From Streptomyces bauhiniae (GTDB taxonomy: Bacteria; Actinomycetota; Actinomycetes; Streptomycetales; Streptomycetaceae): a stretch of 64,000 nt of DNA. The stretch is from NCBI RefSeq assembly GCF_004784475.1, contig NZ_SRRT01000006.1, positions 434,001-498,000 of the forward strand, given 5' to 3'. Below the pieces are notes generated by a model. The model searched no databases, was not told where the DNA came from, and saw nothing but the letters and a program-made list of their open reading frames with translations. This document shows positions 16,159 through 24,925 of the stretch, in pieces; position 1 is the stretch's first letter, and the number at the start of each line of letters is the position of its first letter. A program made the translations under genes and the position numbers.

Positions 16159-16919
16159 GACGCCTCGCCCAGACCGCCCTCCTCGCCCTCATCGGCGCGG
16201 GCCTGCTGCACACGGCCCTCTTCACCGACCTCTACCTGCGCTATGTCAAGGAGGGCCTGCGCCCCGTCCTCATCGCGTCCGGCGTCGTCCTGCTGCTCCT
16301 CGCCGCGGTGAACGCCGTACTCGACCTGCGCCGAAGCGAAGACCCCCACGAGCCCCACGCCCCCGACCACGAGCACCAGCACGCCCACGCCCACGACCAC
16401 TCCACCGCCCCCAAGGTCGCCTGGCTCCTCGCCCTCCCCGCCCTCAGCCTCCTCCTCTACGCCCCACCCGCCCTCGGCGCGTACACAGCGGCCCACTCCA
16501 ACGGAAAACCGGTCGCCACCACCCCGAAGGAACGTTTCCCCGCCCTCCCCGCGACCTCCCCGCTCCCCCTGACCCTCACCGGCTTCACCCAGCGCGTCCA
16601 GCAGGACCCCACGCGGGCGATCAAGGGCAGGCAGGTCCAGCTCACCGGCTTCGTCACCCCGGCCGGGGCGGGCGGCGGCTGGTACCTGACCCGGATCATC
16701 TTCACCTGCTGCGCCGCCGACTCCCAGACCGTCAAGGTCCGCGTCCACGGCCCCGACGCCCCGCCCGCCAACACCTGGCTCGCGGTCACCGGCACCTGGC
16801 ACCCCGCGGGCCGTCTCGGCACGAAGACCGCCGAGGCCGCGCTGGACGTCCAGGAGACCCACCCCATCGCCCAGCCGGTCAACGCGTACACGGACGACCT
16901 CCCGCTGACGCCGTCGTAG
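16155..16919 (+). CDS. TIGR03943 family membrane protein, copy 2, with His-rich loop
   Basis: This 254-residue protein is paralogous to that at 12328 (shared LYLRYVKxGLRP, CCAADxQxVK and WLAVTGTW-type ending). Between the second and third hydrophobic segments it carries a histidine-rich loop of about 18 residues (about 62-80, ten histidines). This loop is a likely metal-binding site that copy 1 lacks. It is coupled to the permease through a GTGA overlap. The family's biochemical role is not established. Confidence 0.87.
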   Translation: MRRLAQTALLALIGAGLLHTALFTDLYLRYVKEGLRPVLIASGVVLLLLAAVNAVLDLRRSEDPHEPHAPDHEHQHAHAHDHSTAPKVAWLLALPALSLLLYAPPALGAYTAAHSNGKPVATTPKERFPALPATSPLPLTLTGFTQRVQQDPTRAIKGRQVQLTGFVTPAGAGGGWYLTRIIFTCCAADSQTVKVRVHGPDAPPANTWLAVTGTWHPAGRLGTKTAEAALDVQETHPIAQPVNAYTDDLPLTPS

Positions 16920-17007
16920 CGGAAGCCGTAGCCGCGACTGCCCGCGCTGCACCCCGCCCCGCCCCCGCGATACCCTGGTGACCGGCCGCGTCTCACCCGC
17001 GCGGCGC

Positions 17008-17108
17008 GGCGGTGGGGCTCGCCGTACCCGAACCGCGGCATCGACGCCGCCAACAGTCCCTACTTGCGATGGAGTGCGCCCGCGTGCGCGGGCCCCGGCG
17101 AGTAGGAG
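17008..17108 (+). promoter_or_regulatory. Fluoride riboswitch (crcB motif) with ribosome-site sequestration
   Basis: Stem P1 pairs GGCG (17008-17011) with CGCC (17020-17023). The P1 loop contains GGGGCT (17014-17019), which can form a 6-bp pseudoknot with AGTCCC (17055-17060). A second stem pairs GCGGC (17035-17039) with GCCGC (17046-17050), preceded by the conserved AACCGC segment. CCCTAC follows the pseudoknot strand, as in the crcB motif. Downstream, CCTACT (17059-17064) is complementary to AGTAGG (17101-17106), which covers the ribosome site of crcB. A strong hairpin (GCCCGC/GCGGGC) lies between them. This suggests translational control. The next genes encode fluoride channels. Confidence 0.85.
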
Positions 17109-17118
17109 ACGTACGCCC

Positions 17119-17601
17119 ATGACAGCACCACGACCCACGACGAACGAACCCGTCGACCCCGACATCGATCTGCGTTCTCCCGCCCAGTGGCAGGAGGCGT
17201 GGCGCGGTCAGGGCCCGGTCGTGGCGGTGGTCGCGGTCGGCGGGGCGATCGGCGCGACGGCCCGTTACGCGGCGTCGCTGCTGTGGCCGGTCGAGAACCC
17301 CGGCTTCCCGTGGACGACCCTGCTGGTCAACGTGACCGGCTGCGCGGTCATCGGCGTCTTCATGGTGCTGATCAGCGAGGTGTGGACGGCGCACCGGCTG
17401 GTCCGGCCGTTCTTCGGTACGGGGGTGCTGGGGGGCTTCACCACGTTCTCCACGTACGCCGTCGAGATCGAGCGGCTGGTGAACGCCGGTGAGGCGCGCA
17501 CCGCCCTCGCCTATCTGGCCGCGACCCTGCTCGCGGCCCTCGGCTCGGTAGGACTCGCGGTCGCGCTCACGCGCCGCGTCCTGGCCTGGAGGCAGCGATG
17601 A
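17119..17601 (+). CDS. crcB: CrcB/Fluc fluoride channel, subunit 1
   Basis: Fluc proteins are small four-helix membrane channels that let fluoride leave the cell. This 160-residue member has a 35-residue hydrophilic N-terminal extension. It then has GGAIGATARY, TLLVNVTGC (the conserved Asn in helix 2) and GVLGGFTTFSTY (the conserved Gly/Thr/Phe/Ser stretch). AGGAG is 10 nt before the ATG and lies in the riboswitch expression platform. It overlaps the DUF190 gene by ATGA. With the second CrcB it probably forms a heteromeric channel. Confidence 0.95.
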   Translation: MTAPRPTTNEPVDPDIDLRSPAQWQEAWRGQGPVVAVVAVGGAIGATARYAASLLWPVENPGFPWTTLLVNVTGCAVIGVFMVLISEVWTAHRLVRPFFGTGVLGGFTTFSTYAVEIERLVNAGEARTALAYLAATLLAALGSVGLAVALTRRVLAWRQR

Positions 17602-17987
17602 CCACGACACGGCTGACCGGTGACGCCCTCAGGGTGACCATCTTCATCGGCGAGCACGACACCTACCACCACAAGCCGCTCTACAGCGAGATCGTGCACC
17701 GCGCGCACGCGGCCGGCCTCGCAGGGGCGAGCGTGTTCCGGGGCATCGAGGGCTTCGGCGCGTCCTCCCTGATCCACACCGCCCGGCTGCTCTCCATGAA
17801 CGAGGAACTGCCGGTGGCGATCGTCATCGTCGACACCCCGGAGCGCGTACGGGCGTTCCTGCCGCACCTGGACGAGCTGGTGGAGTCGGGGCTGGTGATC
17901 ATGGACGACTGCCAGGTCATCCGGTACGCCGGCAGCCACTCGGGCCGCCACTCCCGGCGTCACTCGGGCAAGGAGAAGAAGGCGTGA
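17598..17987 (+). CDS. DUF190 (UPF0166) protein of the fluoride operon
   Basis: This 129-residue protein has the DUF190 pattern LRVTIFIGEHDTYHHKPLYSEIV with a central RGIEGFG motif. It ends in a His/Ser/Lys-rich tail. It is small, probably soluble and resembles PII-like folds. It lies between two crcB genes and is coupled to both by 4-nt overlaps. A regulatory or accessory role in fluoride export is inferred from this position alone. Confidence 0.9.
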   Translation: MTTTRLTGDALRVTIFIGEHDTYHHKPLYSEIVHRAHAAGLAGASVFRGIEGFGASSLIHTARLLSMNEELPVAIVIVDTPERVRAFLPHLDELVESGLVIMDDCQVIRYAGSHSGRHSRRHSGKEKKA

Positions 17988-18358
17988 ACTGGCTCCTCGT
18001 GATCCTCGGCGGCATGGCCGGAGCCCCGCTGCGCTACCTCACCGACCGCGCCGTCCAGAAACGCCACGACGCCGTCTTCCCCTGGGGCACCTTCACCGTC
18101 AACGTCCTCGGCTGCTTCATCCTCGGCCTGCTGACCGGGGCGGTCGTAGCGGGCGCCGCCTCCTCCCACATCCAACTCCTCATAGGCACCGGCCTCTGCG
18201 GCGCCCTCACCACCTACTCCACCTTCTCCTACGAGACCCTCCGCCTCACGGAGGACGGAGCGAGGTTCCTGGCAGCGGCCAACGTGGTGGCGAGCGTGGT
18301 GGCGGGCCTGGGGGCCGCGTTCGTGGGAACGGCGTTCGCGGAGGCGATCTGGGGCTGA
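17984..18358 (+). CDS. crcB: CrcB/Fluc fluoride channel, subunit 2
   Basis: This 124-residue member lacks the hydrophilic extension of subunit 1. It has GGMAGAPLRY, TFTVNVLGCFILG (Asn in helix 2) and GTGLCGALTTYSTFSYE. Four membrane helices are evident. The GTG start overlaps the DUF190 stop. It belongs to the riboswitch-controlled operon. Confidence 0.95.
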   Translation: MNWLLVILGGMAGAPLRYLTDRAVQKRHDAVFPWGTFTVNVLGCFILGLLTGAVVAGAASSHIQLLIGTGLCGALTTYSTFSYETLRLTEDGARFLAAANVVASVVAGLGAAFVGTAFAEAIWG

Positions 18359-18372
18359 GGCAGACTCGTACG

Positions 18373-18768
18373 ATGCCCCCTGAGTCCTGGCCCGCCCACC
18401 TCATCAACCCCCAGGGCGTGAAGGCCATTTACGGCGCCGCACCCCCACCCCTCACCGCCGTACGACTACGCCGGCTCACCCTCAACGAGGAAGGCCCCAC
18501 CCTCACCCTCCACCTCGACCTGCCGTACCCCGCCGAGCCGCCCCGGAAATGGGCGGCGCAGGGTTTCAACACCGTGTGGATCGAGCTGGCGTTCAGCGGC
18601 CTGAGCGCCCTCACCCTGCACGGCTTTGGTACGGAGATCACGGCGGACATCGCCCTCACGGCGGCCGGAGACGGCGTCGCCGTACGCGTCGACGCACCCG
18701 GGACCACCGTCGAAGCGGTCGCCCAGACCGTCTACTTGGCGGCGTTGAGGGCTTACGCCCAGGAGTGA
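18373..18768 (+). CDS. Imm50-like immunity protein
   Basis: This 131-residue protein begins near the end of the fluoride operon. It has the pattern INPQGVKAIYGAAPPPLTAVRLRRL, then GPTLTLHLDLP and KWAAQGFNTVWIELAFSGLSALTL. This resembles Imm50-family immunity proteins of polymorphic toxin systems. Its neighbours to the right are parts of an Rhs toxin locus, though no toxin is adjacent to it. It may be an orphan immunity gene. The assignment is from motif memory. Confidence 0.65.
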   Translation: MPPESWPAHLINPQGVKAIYGAAPPPLTAVRLRRLTLNEEGPTLTLHLDLPYPAEPPRKWAAQGFNTVWIELAFSGLSALTLHGFGTEITADIALTAAGDGVAVRVDAPGTTVEAVAQTVYLAALRAYAQE

Positions 18769-18833
18769 CCCCGTGACAAGGGTGTGACGGGTAGGAACTT
18801 GTCCGGTCTCGGCGTAGTCGTGATGATGGCGGC

Positions 18834-19274
18834 ATGTCTGAGTACGGGGACCGGATGGCGGGTTCGGGTATCGCGCCCGCGCAGGCGGCGGAAGTGGCGG
18901 CTCGCAGACGGGAGTTCGCGGAGCTGCTGGGGGAGTTCCGCCGTACGCCGGTTCTCGTACCGCTGGGTGATGAACAGGCGTTGCTGACCGCCGACTTCAA
19001 CGGCATCCGCTTCATCCTGGCGTTCTCCGACGAGCAGGCGCTCGCCCGGTACGCGACCGCGCGGGGGGAGTCGGCGCGGGAGTGGATGTATCAACGCGTG
19101 CTGGGCGCACGGCTGTTGGATGTGGCGGTGCCCGCGGCGGGCGTGCCGTGCGGGGTGGCGTTGGACTGTGCGGACGGGTCGGACGGGATGGTGTTCCCGC
19201 CGGTGGCGGGGATCGTGCCGGACGGCGCGGCGGTGGATCTGGACGACGAGGCGCGGCACGGGGGTGCGGTATGA
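18834..19274 (+). CDS. SseB-like N-terminal domain protein of the Rhs locus
   Basis: This 146-residue protein has an FAELLGEFRRTPVLVPLGDEQALLTADFNGIRFILAFSDEQALARYA stretch, which resembles the SseB N-terminal domain. A second half ending in PPVAGIVPDGAAVDLDD follows. SseB-type proteins often accompany secreted toxin systems in actinobacteria. It is coupled to the next gene by an ATGA overlap. It probably acts as an accessory or chaperone-like protein of the toxin locus (inference). Confidence 0.65.
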   Translation: MSEYGDRMAGSGIAPAQAAEVAARRREFAELLGEFRRTPVLVPLGDEQALLTADFNGIRFILAFSDEQALARYATARGESAREWMYQRVLGARLLDVAVPAAGVPCGVALDCADGSDGMVFPPVAGIVPDGAAVDLDDEARHGGAV

Positions 19275-19921
19275 GCGGCGAGGGTGGGATGGATCTCCAG
19301 GCGCAGGGCCTGGAGGAGATCGCCAAGGGGCTGACGGAGGCGCTGGGTGAACTGGGTGAGCTGGGCATGGTGGGCCAGGCCGGCGCGGGCCGGGGCTTCT
19401 CCGGAATCGCGCTGTCGGGGCTGGAGTTGGGCCACGAGGGCCTGTCCGGCGGGCTGAAGTCGTTCTGTGAGCGCTGGGAGTGGGGCGTACGCGCCCTGAT
19501 CGCGGAGGGCAACGCGTTCGCGCAGAAGACCAACCTCTCGGCGGGCACGTACTACGAGACCGAGCAGTACCTCAAGGGCAGCGTGAAGGTCGTGGCCAAC
19601 TCGGCGGTGGGCAACCCGTACGCCTCCGAGGAGGAGGTGGAGAGGATGGGCTGGGGGGACATCGCCAAGTCGGGCCGTACGGTGGACTATTCGCAGGAGT
19701 CCTTCGAGCAGGCGTGGGAGAACAGCAAGCAGGGCTGGAAGGACGCGGGCCGGGACGCGATGACCGCACCCCTGATCGGCACGGTCCCGGTCACCCCGGA
19801 GAACCTGCACGGCGCGGTGGGCGTGTCGGACCAGGAGTACGACCAGTTCCTCGACGACACCTTCGGCCCGTCCCCACAGGCCCGCGCGAAGGCGGCCGAG
19901 CAGCAGGGCGGTGAGGGCTGA
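19271..19921 (+). CDS. ESX/WXG-type helical protein of the Rhs locus
   Basis: This 216-residue protein starts in the ATGA overlap. Its first 120 residues are predicted helical. They carry LQAQGLEEIAKGLTEALGELG and a CERWEWGVRALIAEGNAFAQ segment, similar in character to WXG100-like proteins that partner type VII-secreted toxins. The C-terminal part has AWENSKQGWKDAGRDAMTAPLIG. It overlaps the Rhs gene by one nucleotide. A role as secretion partner for the toxin is inferred from order and composition only. Confidence 0.6.
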   Translation: MSGEGGMDLQAQGLEEIAKGLTEALGELGELGMVGQAGAGRGFSGIALSGLELGHEGLSGGLKSFCERWEWGVRALIAEGNAFAQKTNLSAGTYYETEQYLKGSVKVVANSAVGNPYASEEEVERMGWGDIAKSGRTVDYSQESFEQAWENSKQGWKDAGRDAMTAPLIGTVPVTPENLHGAVGVSDQEYDQFLDDTFGPSPQARAKAAEQQGGEG

Positions 19922-21267
19922 TGGGGCTGGGGGACCTCACCAACTCGCTGCTGGGCGGCGCCGAGGACCTGTACGACAAGGGCAAGAAGAAGGTCGGCGA
20001 ACTCGTCGACGAGGGCACGGACAAGCTCAGCGACGGGCTGGACCGCGTCGGCCTGCACGACTGGGCCGACGGTGTGGAGGACTGGGGCGACGAGGTCGCC
20101 TCCGACCTGGGCGCGACGCCGGGCGAGCAGCAGCTCGGCCAGACCGAGCAGGCCGACGAACTCGTGCACGGCAAGCCGGAGAAGATCCGCGAGAGCGCGA
20201 AGCATCTGAAGGACTTCCACGGGGCGTTCGGCAAGGTCGGCTCGGGTCTGAAGAAGATCGACTCGGCGGGCTGGAAGGGCGAGGGCGGCGACGCCTTCCG
20301 CGAGAAGTTCGGCGTCCACCCCACCAAGTGGGCCCACGCGGCGGAGGCTTGCGGCTCGGCGGCGGACGCGCTGGAACGGTACGCCGACACGGTCACCTGG
20401 GCGCAGAAGCAGGCGGCGGAGGCCGTCGAGCTGTACAAGAAGGGTACGAAGGCGTTCGACGACGCGGCGGACGATTATCAGAAGAAGGCCGACGCCTACA
20501 ACGCGAAGGCCCGCGCGGGCGAGGACCCCGGCGCCAAGCCGGTGCAGGACAAGCAGGCGGGCAAGTCCGACCGCGACGCTGCCGCGCACAAGCTGAACGA
20601 GGCCCGCAAGCAGCGCAACACCGCCGCCGCCGACGCCCAGGGCAAGATCAAGGCCGCCCTCGCCCACGCCCCCGCCGAACCCCCGCCGCTGGAACGCCTC
20701 GGCCACGACTTCACCGACGGCTACCAGGCCGCCAACACCGAACTCACCCACGTCGTCGGCGGCGCCCTCAAGGGCACGGCGGGCCTGGTCAACTTCGCCC
20801 GCGGCCTCAACCCCACGGACCCCTACAACCTGACCCACCCGGCGGCCTACCTCCAGAACGTCAACATGACGTTGTCGGGCCTGGTCTCCACGGCCACTCA
20901 CCCCGAGCGCACGGTCCAGGCGGCCATCGACGGCTTCAAGAAGGACCCGTCGGAGTTCGTCGGCCGGATGATCCCGGAGCTGATCGGCACCAAGGGCGCC
21001 GGACTGGCGCGCGGCGGGCTCCGGCTCGCCATGAAGGAGGGCGCGGAAGAGGCCGCCAGCCAGGGCATCCGCCGTACCGCCCGCAACGTGGTCGAGAAGG
21101 ACGCGGACGACGTGGCCCGGCGTCCGGGCGAGAAGGTCTGCGAGAAGGACCCGGTCGACGTCGCCACCGGCCGCATGGTGCTCCCGCAGACCGACGTGGC
21201 CCTGCCGGGCGTGCTTCCGCTGCTGGTCAGGCGGCAGTTCGAGTCGTCGTACCGGCTGGGCGGCTGA
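19921..21267 (+). CDS. Rhs toxin, N-terminal part (WXG-like and DUF6531 regions)
   Basis: These 448 residues start with a Lys/Asp-rich helical region. A WXG100-like coiled domain follows at about 90-215 (SAGWKGEGGDAFREKF at about 114, with WXG). Next comes a linker with a short hydrophobic stretch near 285. The start of the DUF6531 domain is at about 410-445 (EKDPVDVATGRMVLPQTDVALPG). This is the N-terminal module of type VII-secreted Rhs toxins in actinobacteria. The frame stops at a TGA that normally encodes tryptophan. Alone it would lack all Rhs repeats and the toxin. Confidence 0.85.
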   Translation: MGLGDLTNSLLGGAEDLYDKGKKKVGELVDEGTDKLSDGLDRVGLHDWADGVEDWGDEVASDLGATPGEQQLGQTEQADELVHGKPEKIRESAKHLKDFHGAFGKVGSGLKKIDSAGWKGEGGDAFREKFGVHPTKWAHAAEACGSAADALERYADTVTWAQKQAAEAVELYKKGTKAFDDAADDYQKKADAYNAKARAGEDPGAKPVQDKQAGKSDRDAAAHKLNEARKQRNTAAADAQGKIKAALAHAPAEPPPLERLGHDFTDGYQAANTELTHVVGGALKGTAGLVNFARGLNPTDPYNLTHPAAYLQNVNMTLSGLVSTATHPERTVQAAIDGFKKDPSEFVGRMIPELIGTKGAGLARGGLRLAMKEGAEEAASQGIRRTARNVVEKDADDVARRPGEKVCEKDPVDVATGRMVLPQTDVALPGVLPLLVRRQFESSYRLGG

Positions 21268-21324
21268 TTCGGGCCGTCCTGGTCCTCGACGCTGGACCAG
21301 CGGCTGGAGACGGACACCGAGGGC

Positions 21325-24300
21325 GTGGTGTTCGTCGGCGAGGACGGCCTCGTCCTGCCCTACCCGCACCCCGCGCCCGGCGTCCCGACCCTGCCCTCGC
21401 ACGGCCCGCGCTGGCCGCTGGACCGGGTGGAGGGCGGCTACACCCTCACCGACCCGGAATCCGGGCACACCCGTCACTTCGCCGACCGCTCCGACACCCT
21501 CGCGGTCCTGGAGCAGCTCGACGACCGCAACGGCAACTGGATCACCTTCGAGTACGACGCCGACGGCGCGCCCAGCGCCCTCGTCCACAGCGGCGGCTAC
21601 CACCTGGGGATATCCACCGCCGAGGGCCGCGTCACCGCCCTCCGCCTCACCGGCGCCGACCAGGAACTGATCCGCTACGGCCACTCGGGCGGCCACCTCA
21701 CCGAGGTCACCAACTCCTCCGGCCGCCCCACCCGCTTCACCTACGACACCTCGGCCCGCATCACCTCCTGGACCGACACCAACGACAGCCACTTCACCTA
21801 CGCCTACGACGACCAGGACCGCTGCGTCCACCAGTCCGGCGCCGAGGGCCACCTACGCTCCACCTTCACCTACGGCGACCCGGACCCGGCCACCGGCGAC
21901 TTGGTCACCGCCATCACCGACTCCCTCGGCCACACCAGCCACTACCGCGTCAACCGCCACTGCCAGGTCGTCGCCGAGACCGACCCGCTCGGCGCCACCA
22001 CCCGCTACCAGCGCGACCGCCGCAACCGCCTGCTCTCGGTGACCGACCCGCTCGGCCACACCACGGAGTTCCACCGCGACGCCGACGGCAACCCGCTCAC
22101 GGTCATCCGCCCCGACGGCCGCGAGGCCCGCGCCGAGTACGACACCCTCGGCCTCCCGGTGAAGGTGACCCGCCCCGACGGCACCACGGTCCGCCAGACC
22201 TACGACGACCGCGGCAACCTCACCTCGATCACCGACGCGGCCGGGCAGACCACGCACCTCGCGTACGACGACGCCGGCCACCTCGTCTCCGTCACCGACC
22301 CGCTCGGGCACGCCACCACCATCGCCACCGACCGCGCCGGCCTCCCGCTGCGCGTCACCGACCCGCTGGGCGCGACCACGTCCTACGGCCGCGACGCCTT
22401 CGGCCGCCCGGTCGCGATCACCGACCCCACCGGCGCGGTGACCCGCCTGGAGTGGACGGTGGAGGGCCACCTGGCCCGCCGTACGGCACCGGACGGCACG
22501 ACCGAGTCGTGGACGTACGACGGTGAGGGCAACCGCACCACCCACACCGACGCCCTGGGCGCGGTGTCCCGCTTCGAGTACACCCACTTCGACCTCCTGA
22601 CGGCCCGCACCGGCCCGGACGGCGTACGGCACGCGTTCACGTACGACACCGAGCTGCGGCTCACCGAGGTCACCAACCCGCAGGGCCTGACGTGGAGTTA
22701 CACGTACGACCCGGCGGGACGCCTCGCGGCGGAGACGGACTTCGACGACCGCACGCTCACCTACGCCTACGACCCCGCGAGCCGCCTCACCGCCCGCACC
22801 AACGCCCTCGGCGAGACCATCGCCTTCGAGCGGGACGAGCTGGGCCGCACCGTCCGCAAGGACGCGGCGGGCGCGGTCACCACGTACGCCTTCGACCTCA
22901 CCGATCAACTGGCCGAGGCGGTCGGCCCGGACGGCAGCACCCTGCGCATCCTGCGCGACCGCTACGGCCGTACCGTCTCCGAGACGGTCGACGGCCGCAC
23001 GCTGACCTACACGCACGACACCCTCGGCCGCCGCACCGGCCGCACCACCCCCACCGGGGCCACGACCACCTGGTCCTACGACCCGGCGGGTCGCCGCACC
23101 GGCATGGTCGCCTCCGGCCACAGCATCGACTTCACCTACGACGCGGCCGGCCGCGAAGTCGGCCGCCACATCGGCGAGTCACTCTCCCTGGAGCACACCT
23201 TCGACGTCCTGGGCCGCCTGACGGCCCAGTCGGTACGGACGCCGCGCGGCGGCCTCCTCCGCCACCGCGCGTACGAGTACCGGGCGGACGGCAACGTCAC
23301 CCGCATCGACGACGACCTGTCCTCCCGCACCTTCGACCTGGACGCCACCGGCCGGGTCACGGCGGTCCACGCGGCCGGCTGGACGGAGCGGTACGCGTAC
23401 GACGAGGCGGGCAACCAGACCGAGGCGAGCTGGCCCTCGACCCATCCGGGCGGCGAGGCGACGGGCCCGCGTGCCTACACCGGCACCCGCATCACCCGTG
23501 CGGGCAACATCCGCTACGAGCACGACGCCCTCGGCCGCACGGTCCTCCGCCAGAAGACCCGCCTCTCCCGGCGCCCCGACACCTGGCGCTACGAATGGGA
23601 CACCGAGGACCGCCTCACCGCCGTCACCACCCCGGACGGCACCCGCTGGCACTACACCTACGACCCCCTGGGCCGCCGCACGGCCAAGCTCCGCATGGCG
23701 GGCGAGAGGGTGGTGGAGTGCGTGGTCTTCACCTGGGACGGCACCACCCTCTGCGAACAGACCACGACCTCCCCCGAGTTCCCCCACCCGGTAACCCTCA
23801 CCTGGAACCACCAGGGCCTCCACCCCGTCACCCAGACCGAACGCATCACCACCCCCGACTCCGAAATCGACTCCCGCTTCTACGCCATCGTCACCGACCT
23901 GATCGGCACGCCGACGGAACTGGTAGACGAGGCGGGAGAAACGGCTTGGCGCACCCGCAGCACCCTGTGGGGCACGACGGCATGGACAGCGAACAGCACG
24001 GCGTATACGCCGTTGCGCTTCCCGGGTCAGTACTTCGACCCTGAGACTGGGCTGCATTACAACTACTTCCGGCACTACGACCCGGAGACGGCGCGGTACA
24101 TCACGGCCGACCCACTCGGCCTCGCGCCCGCTCCCAATCCGGCGACCTACGTCCTCAATCCGAATAGATGGGTCGATGTCCTAGGGCTGGCCCCAGCGGC
24201 CTGTACTGACGAGCACCTGTTCCGGGGTACCACCAAGGGATACGAAGCCAGCTCGGGAACCCAGGCCTCCGGGACTACTCCGACGTCTACTGATCCGGGT

Positions 24301-24633
24301 GTGGCGACAGCCTTCGCGCGGCACTCGGAGCAATTCGGTGACGCAGTGGTGCAGCTCATACCTCGTAACGCGCTCGAAGGGGTAGAACTTATGCCCGGGT
24401 ATATTCGTGCGGAGGCAGAAGTGGGAGTGAATCTTTCCGCACGGGAGCTTGCCAGCAGGGCCACCGTAGAGCTTCCCGTGAGCACTGCACAGCGGATTCT
24501 GAGCGACATGGGAATCAACGTACCTAGAATCAAATCGTACGAGGGCATCAGTGATGCCCTTGAGTGGGACATACCAAAGCTTTCACCTGAGCAGGTGCAG
24601 CAATTCGTGCGGGAGGCATACAGGCATGGGTGA
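21325..24633 (+). CDS. Rhs toxin, repeat region and C-terminal ADP-ribosyltransferase-like tip
   Basis: This part has about 25 YD-type repeats (for example YDDRGNLTSITDAAGQTT). The Rhs core follows near 900-960 (RFPGQYFDPETGLHYNYFRHYDPETARYITADPLGL). A ~150-residue variable tip begins EHLFRGTTKGYEASSGTQ, with TPTSTDPGVATAFA following. The Arg, Ser-Thr-Ser and a later Glu arrangement suggests an ADP-ribosyltransferase-like toxin. This is inference. The tip DNA has clearly lower G+C than the repeats, which is usual for exchanged toxin tips. The start given is the first GTG in the open frame after the TGA. Confidence 0.8.
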   Translation: MVFVGEDGLVLPYPHPAPGVPTLPSHGPRWPLDRVEGGYTLTDPESGHTRHFADRSDTLAVLEQLDDRNGNWITFEYDADGAPSALVHSGGYHLGISTAEGRVTALRLTGADQELIRYGHSGGHLTEVTNSSGRPTRFTYDTSARITSWTDTNDSHFTYAYDDQDRCVHQSGAEGHLRSTFTYGDPDPATGDLVTAITDSLGHTSHYRVNRHCQVVAETDPLGATTRYQRDRRNRLLSVTDPLGHTTEFHRDADGNPLTVIRPDGREARAEYDTLGLPVKVTRPDGTTVRQTYDDRGNLTSITDAAGQTTHLAYDDAGHLVSVTDPLGHATTIATDRAGLPLRVTDPLGATTSYGRDAFGRPVAITDPTGAVTRLEWTVEGHLARRTAPDGTTESWTYDGEGNRTTHTDALGAVSRFEYTHFDLLTARTGPDGVRHAFTYDTELRLTEVTNPQGLTWSYTYDPAGRLAAETDFDDRTLTYAYDPASRLTARTNALGETIAFERDELGRTVRKDAAGAVTTYAFDLTDQLAEAVGPDGSTLRILRDRYGRTVSETVDGRTLTYTHDTLGRRTGRTTPTGATTTWSYDPAGRRTGMVASGHSIDFTYDAAGREVGRHIGESLSLEHTFDVLGRLTAQSVRTPRGGLLRHRAYEYRADGNVTRIDDDLSSRTFDLDATGRVTAVHAAGWTERYAYDEAGNQTEASWPSTHPGGEATGPRAYTGTRITRAGNIRYEHDALGRTVLRQKTRLSRRPDTWRYEWDTEDRLTAVTTPDGTRWHYTYDPLGRRTAKLRMAGERVVECVVFTWDGTTLCEQTTTSPEFPHPVTLTWNHQGLHPVTQTERITTPDSEIDSRFYAIVTDLIGTPTELVDEAGETAWRTRSTLWGTTAWTANSTAYTPLRFPGQYFDPETGLHYNYFRHYDPETARYITADPLGLAPAPNPATYVLNPNRWVDVLGLAPAACTDEHLFRGTTKGYEASSGTQASGTTPTSTDPGVATAFARHSEQFGDAVVQLIPRNALEGVELMPGYIRAEAEVGVNLSARELASRATVELPVSTAQRILSDMGINVPRIKSYEGISDALEWDIPKLSPEQVQQFVREAYRHG

Positions 24634-24925
24634 ACTTGATGCGGCAAGGCTGCAGATCTACTCCTCCGAGCAGGACGCCCAAGGTGGGGTCGTATGTGTT
24701 GTTCGCTGCGTGGGAGGAATTGCACGTGTCGGCCAGGACTTTTATTTCACCGCCAGTGCGTCTGGCATCGATGTGCACTCTCCCATAAGGCTGGAACGGA
24801 TCCTCCGTTACGAAAAGCCGGCAGATTTCCTTGATCCGCCACACAGTGCGAAGGTGTGTCTGTCGGGGGAGGGCGGTGCAAGGCTTGAGCGAGGCGTGAT
24901 CATCACGACTCTTCACTCCGAGTGA
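24626..24925 (+). CDS. Candidate immunity protein for the Rhs toxin
   Basis: This 99-residue protein starts within the last 8 nt of the toxin gene, with GGAGG 9 nt upstream. It is a small, probably beta-rich, cytoplasmic protein (GGVVCVVRCVGGIARVGQDFYFTAS). It resembles no family I know. It is placed exactly where cognate immunity genes lie, and its codon use is as A/T-rich as that of the toxin tip. The frame is open further upstream to 24551, but the ribosome site supports 24626. Confidence 0.7.
   Translation: MGELDAARLQIYSSEQDAQGGVVCVVRCVGGIARVGQDFYFTASASGIDVHSPIRLERILRYEKPADFLDPPHSAKVCLSGEGGARLERGVIITTLHSE

Larger units (their letters stand above)
19921..24633 (+). pseudogene. Rhs polymorphic toxin gene interrupted by one in-frame TGA
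   Basis: The two open parts at 19921-21267 and 21325-24633 lie in the same frame, and the bases between them are also open apart from the TGA at 21265-21267. Read through, the gene encodes 1570 residues. The stop falls in SSYRLGG(stop)FGPSWSSTLDQRLE. Rhs proteins normally have a tryptophan just before FGPSW, so TGG to TGA is the simplest explanation. It may be a true nonsense mutation, a sequencing error, or readthrough. Confidence 0.75.

Noticed and set aside
17064..17108. Second crcB-like motif (GCGATGGAGTGCGC) starting at 17065
   Set aside because: It resembles a P1 stem but has no downstream ACTCC for the pseudoknot; the upstream motif at 17008 fits fully.
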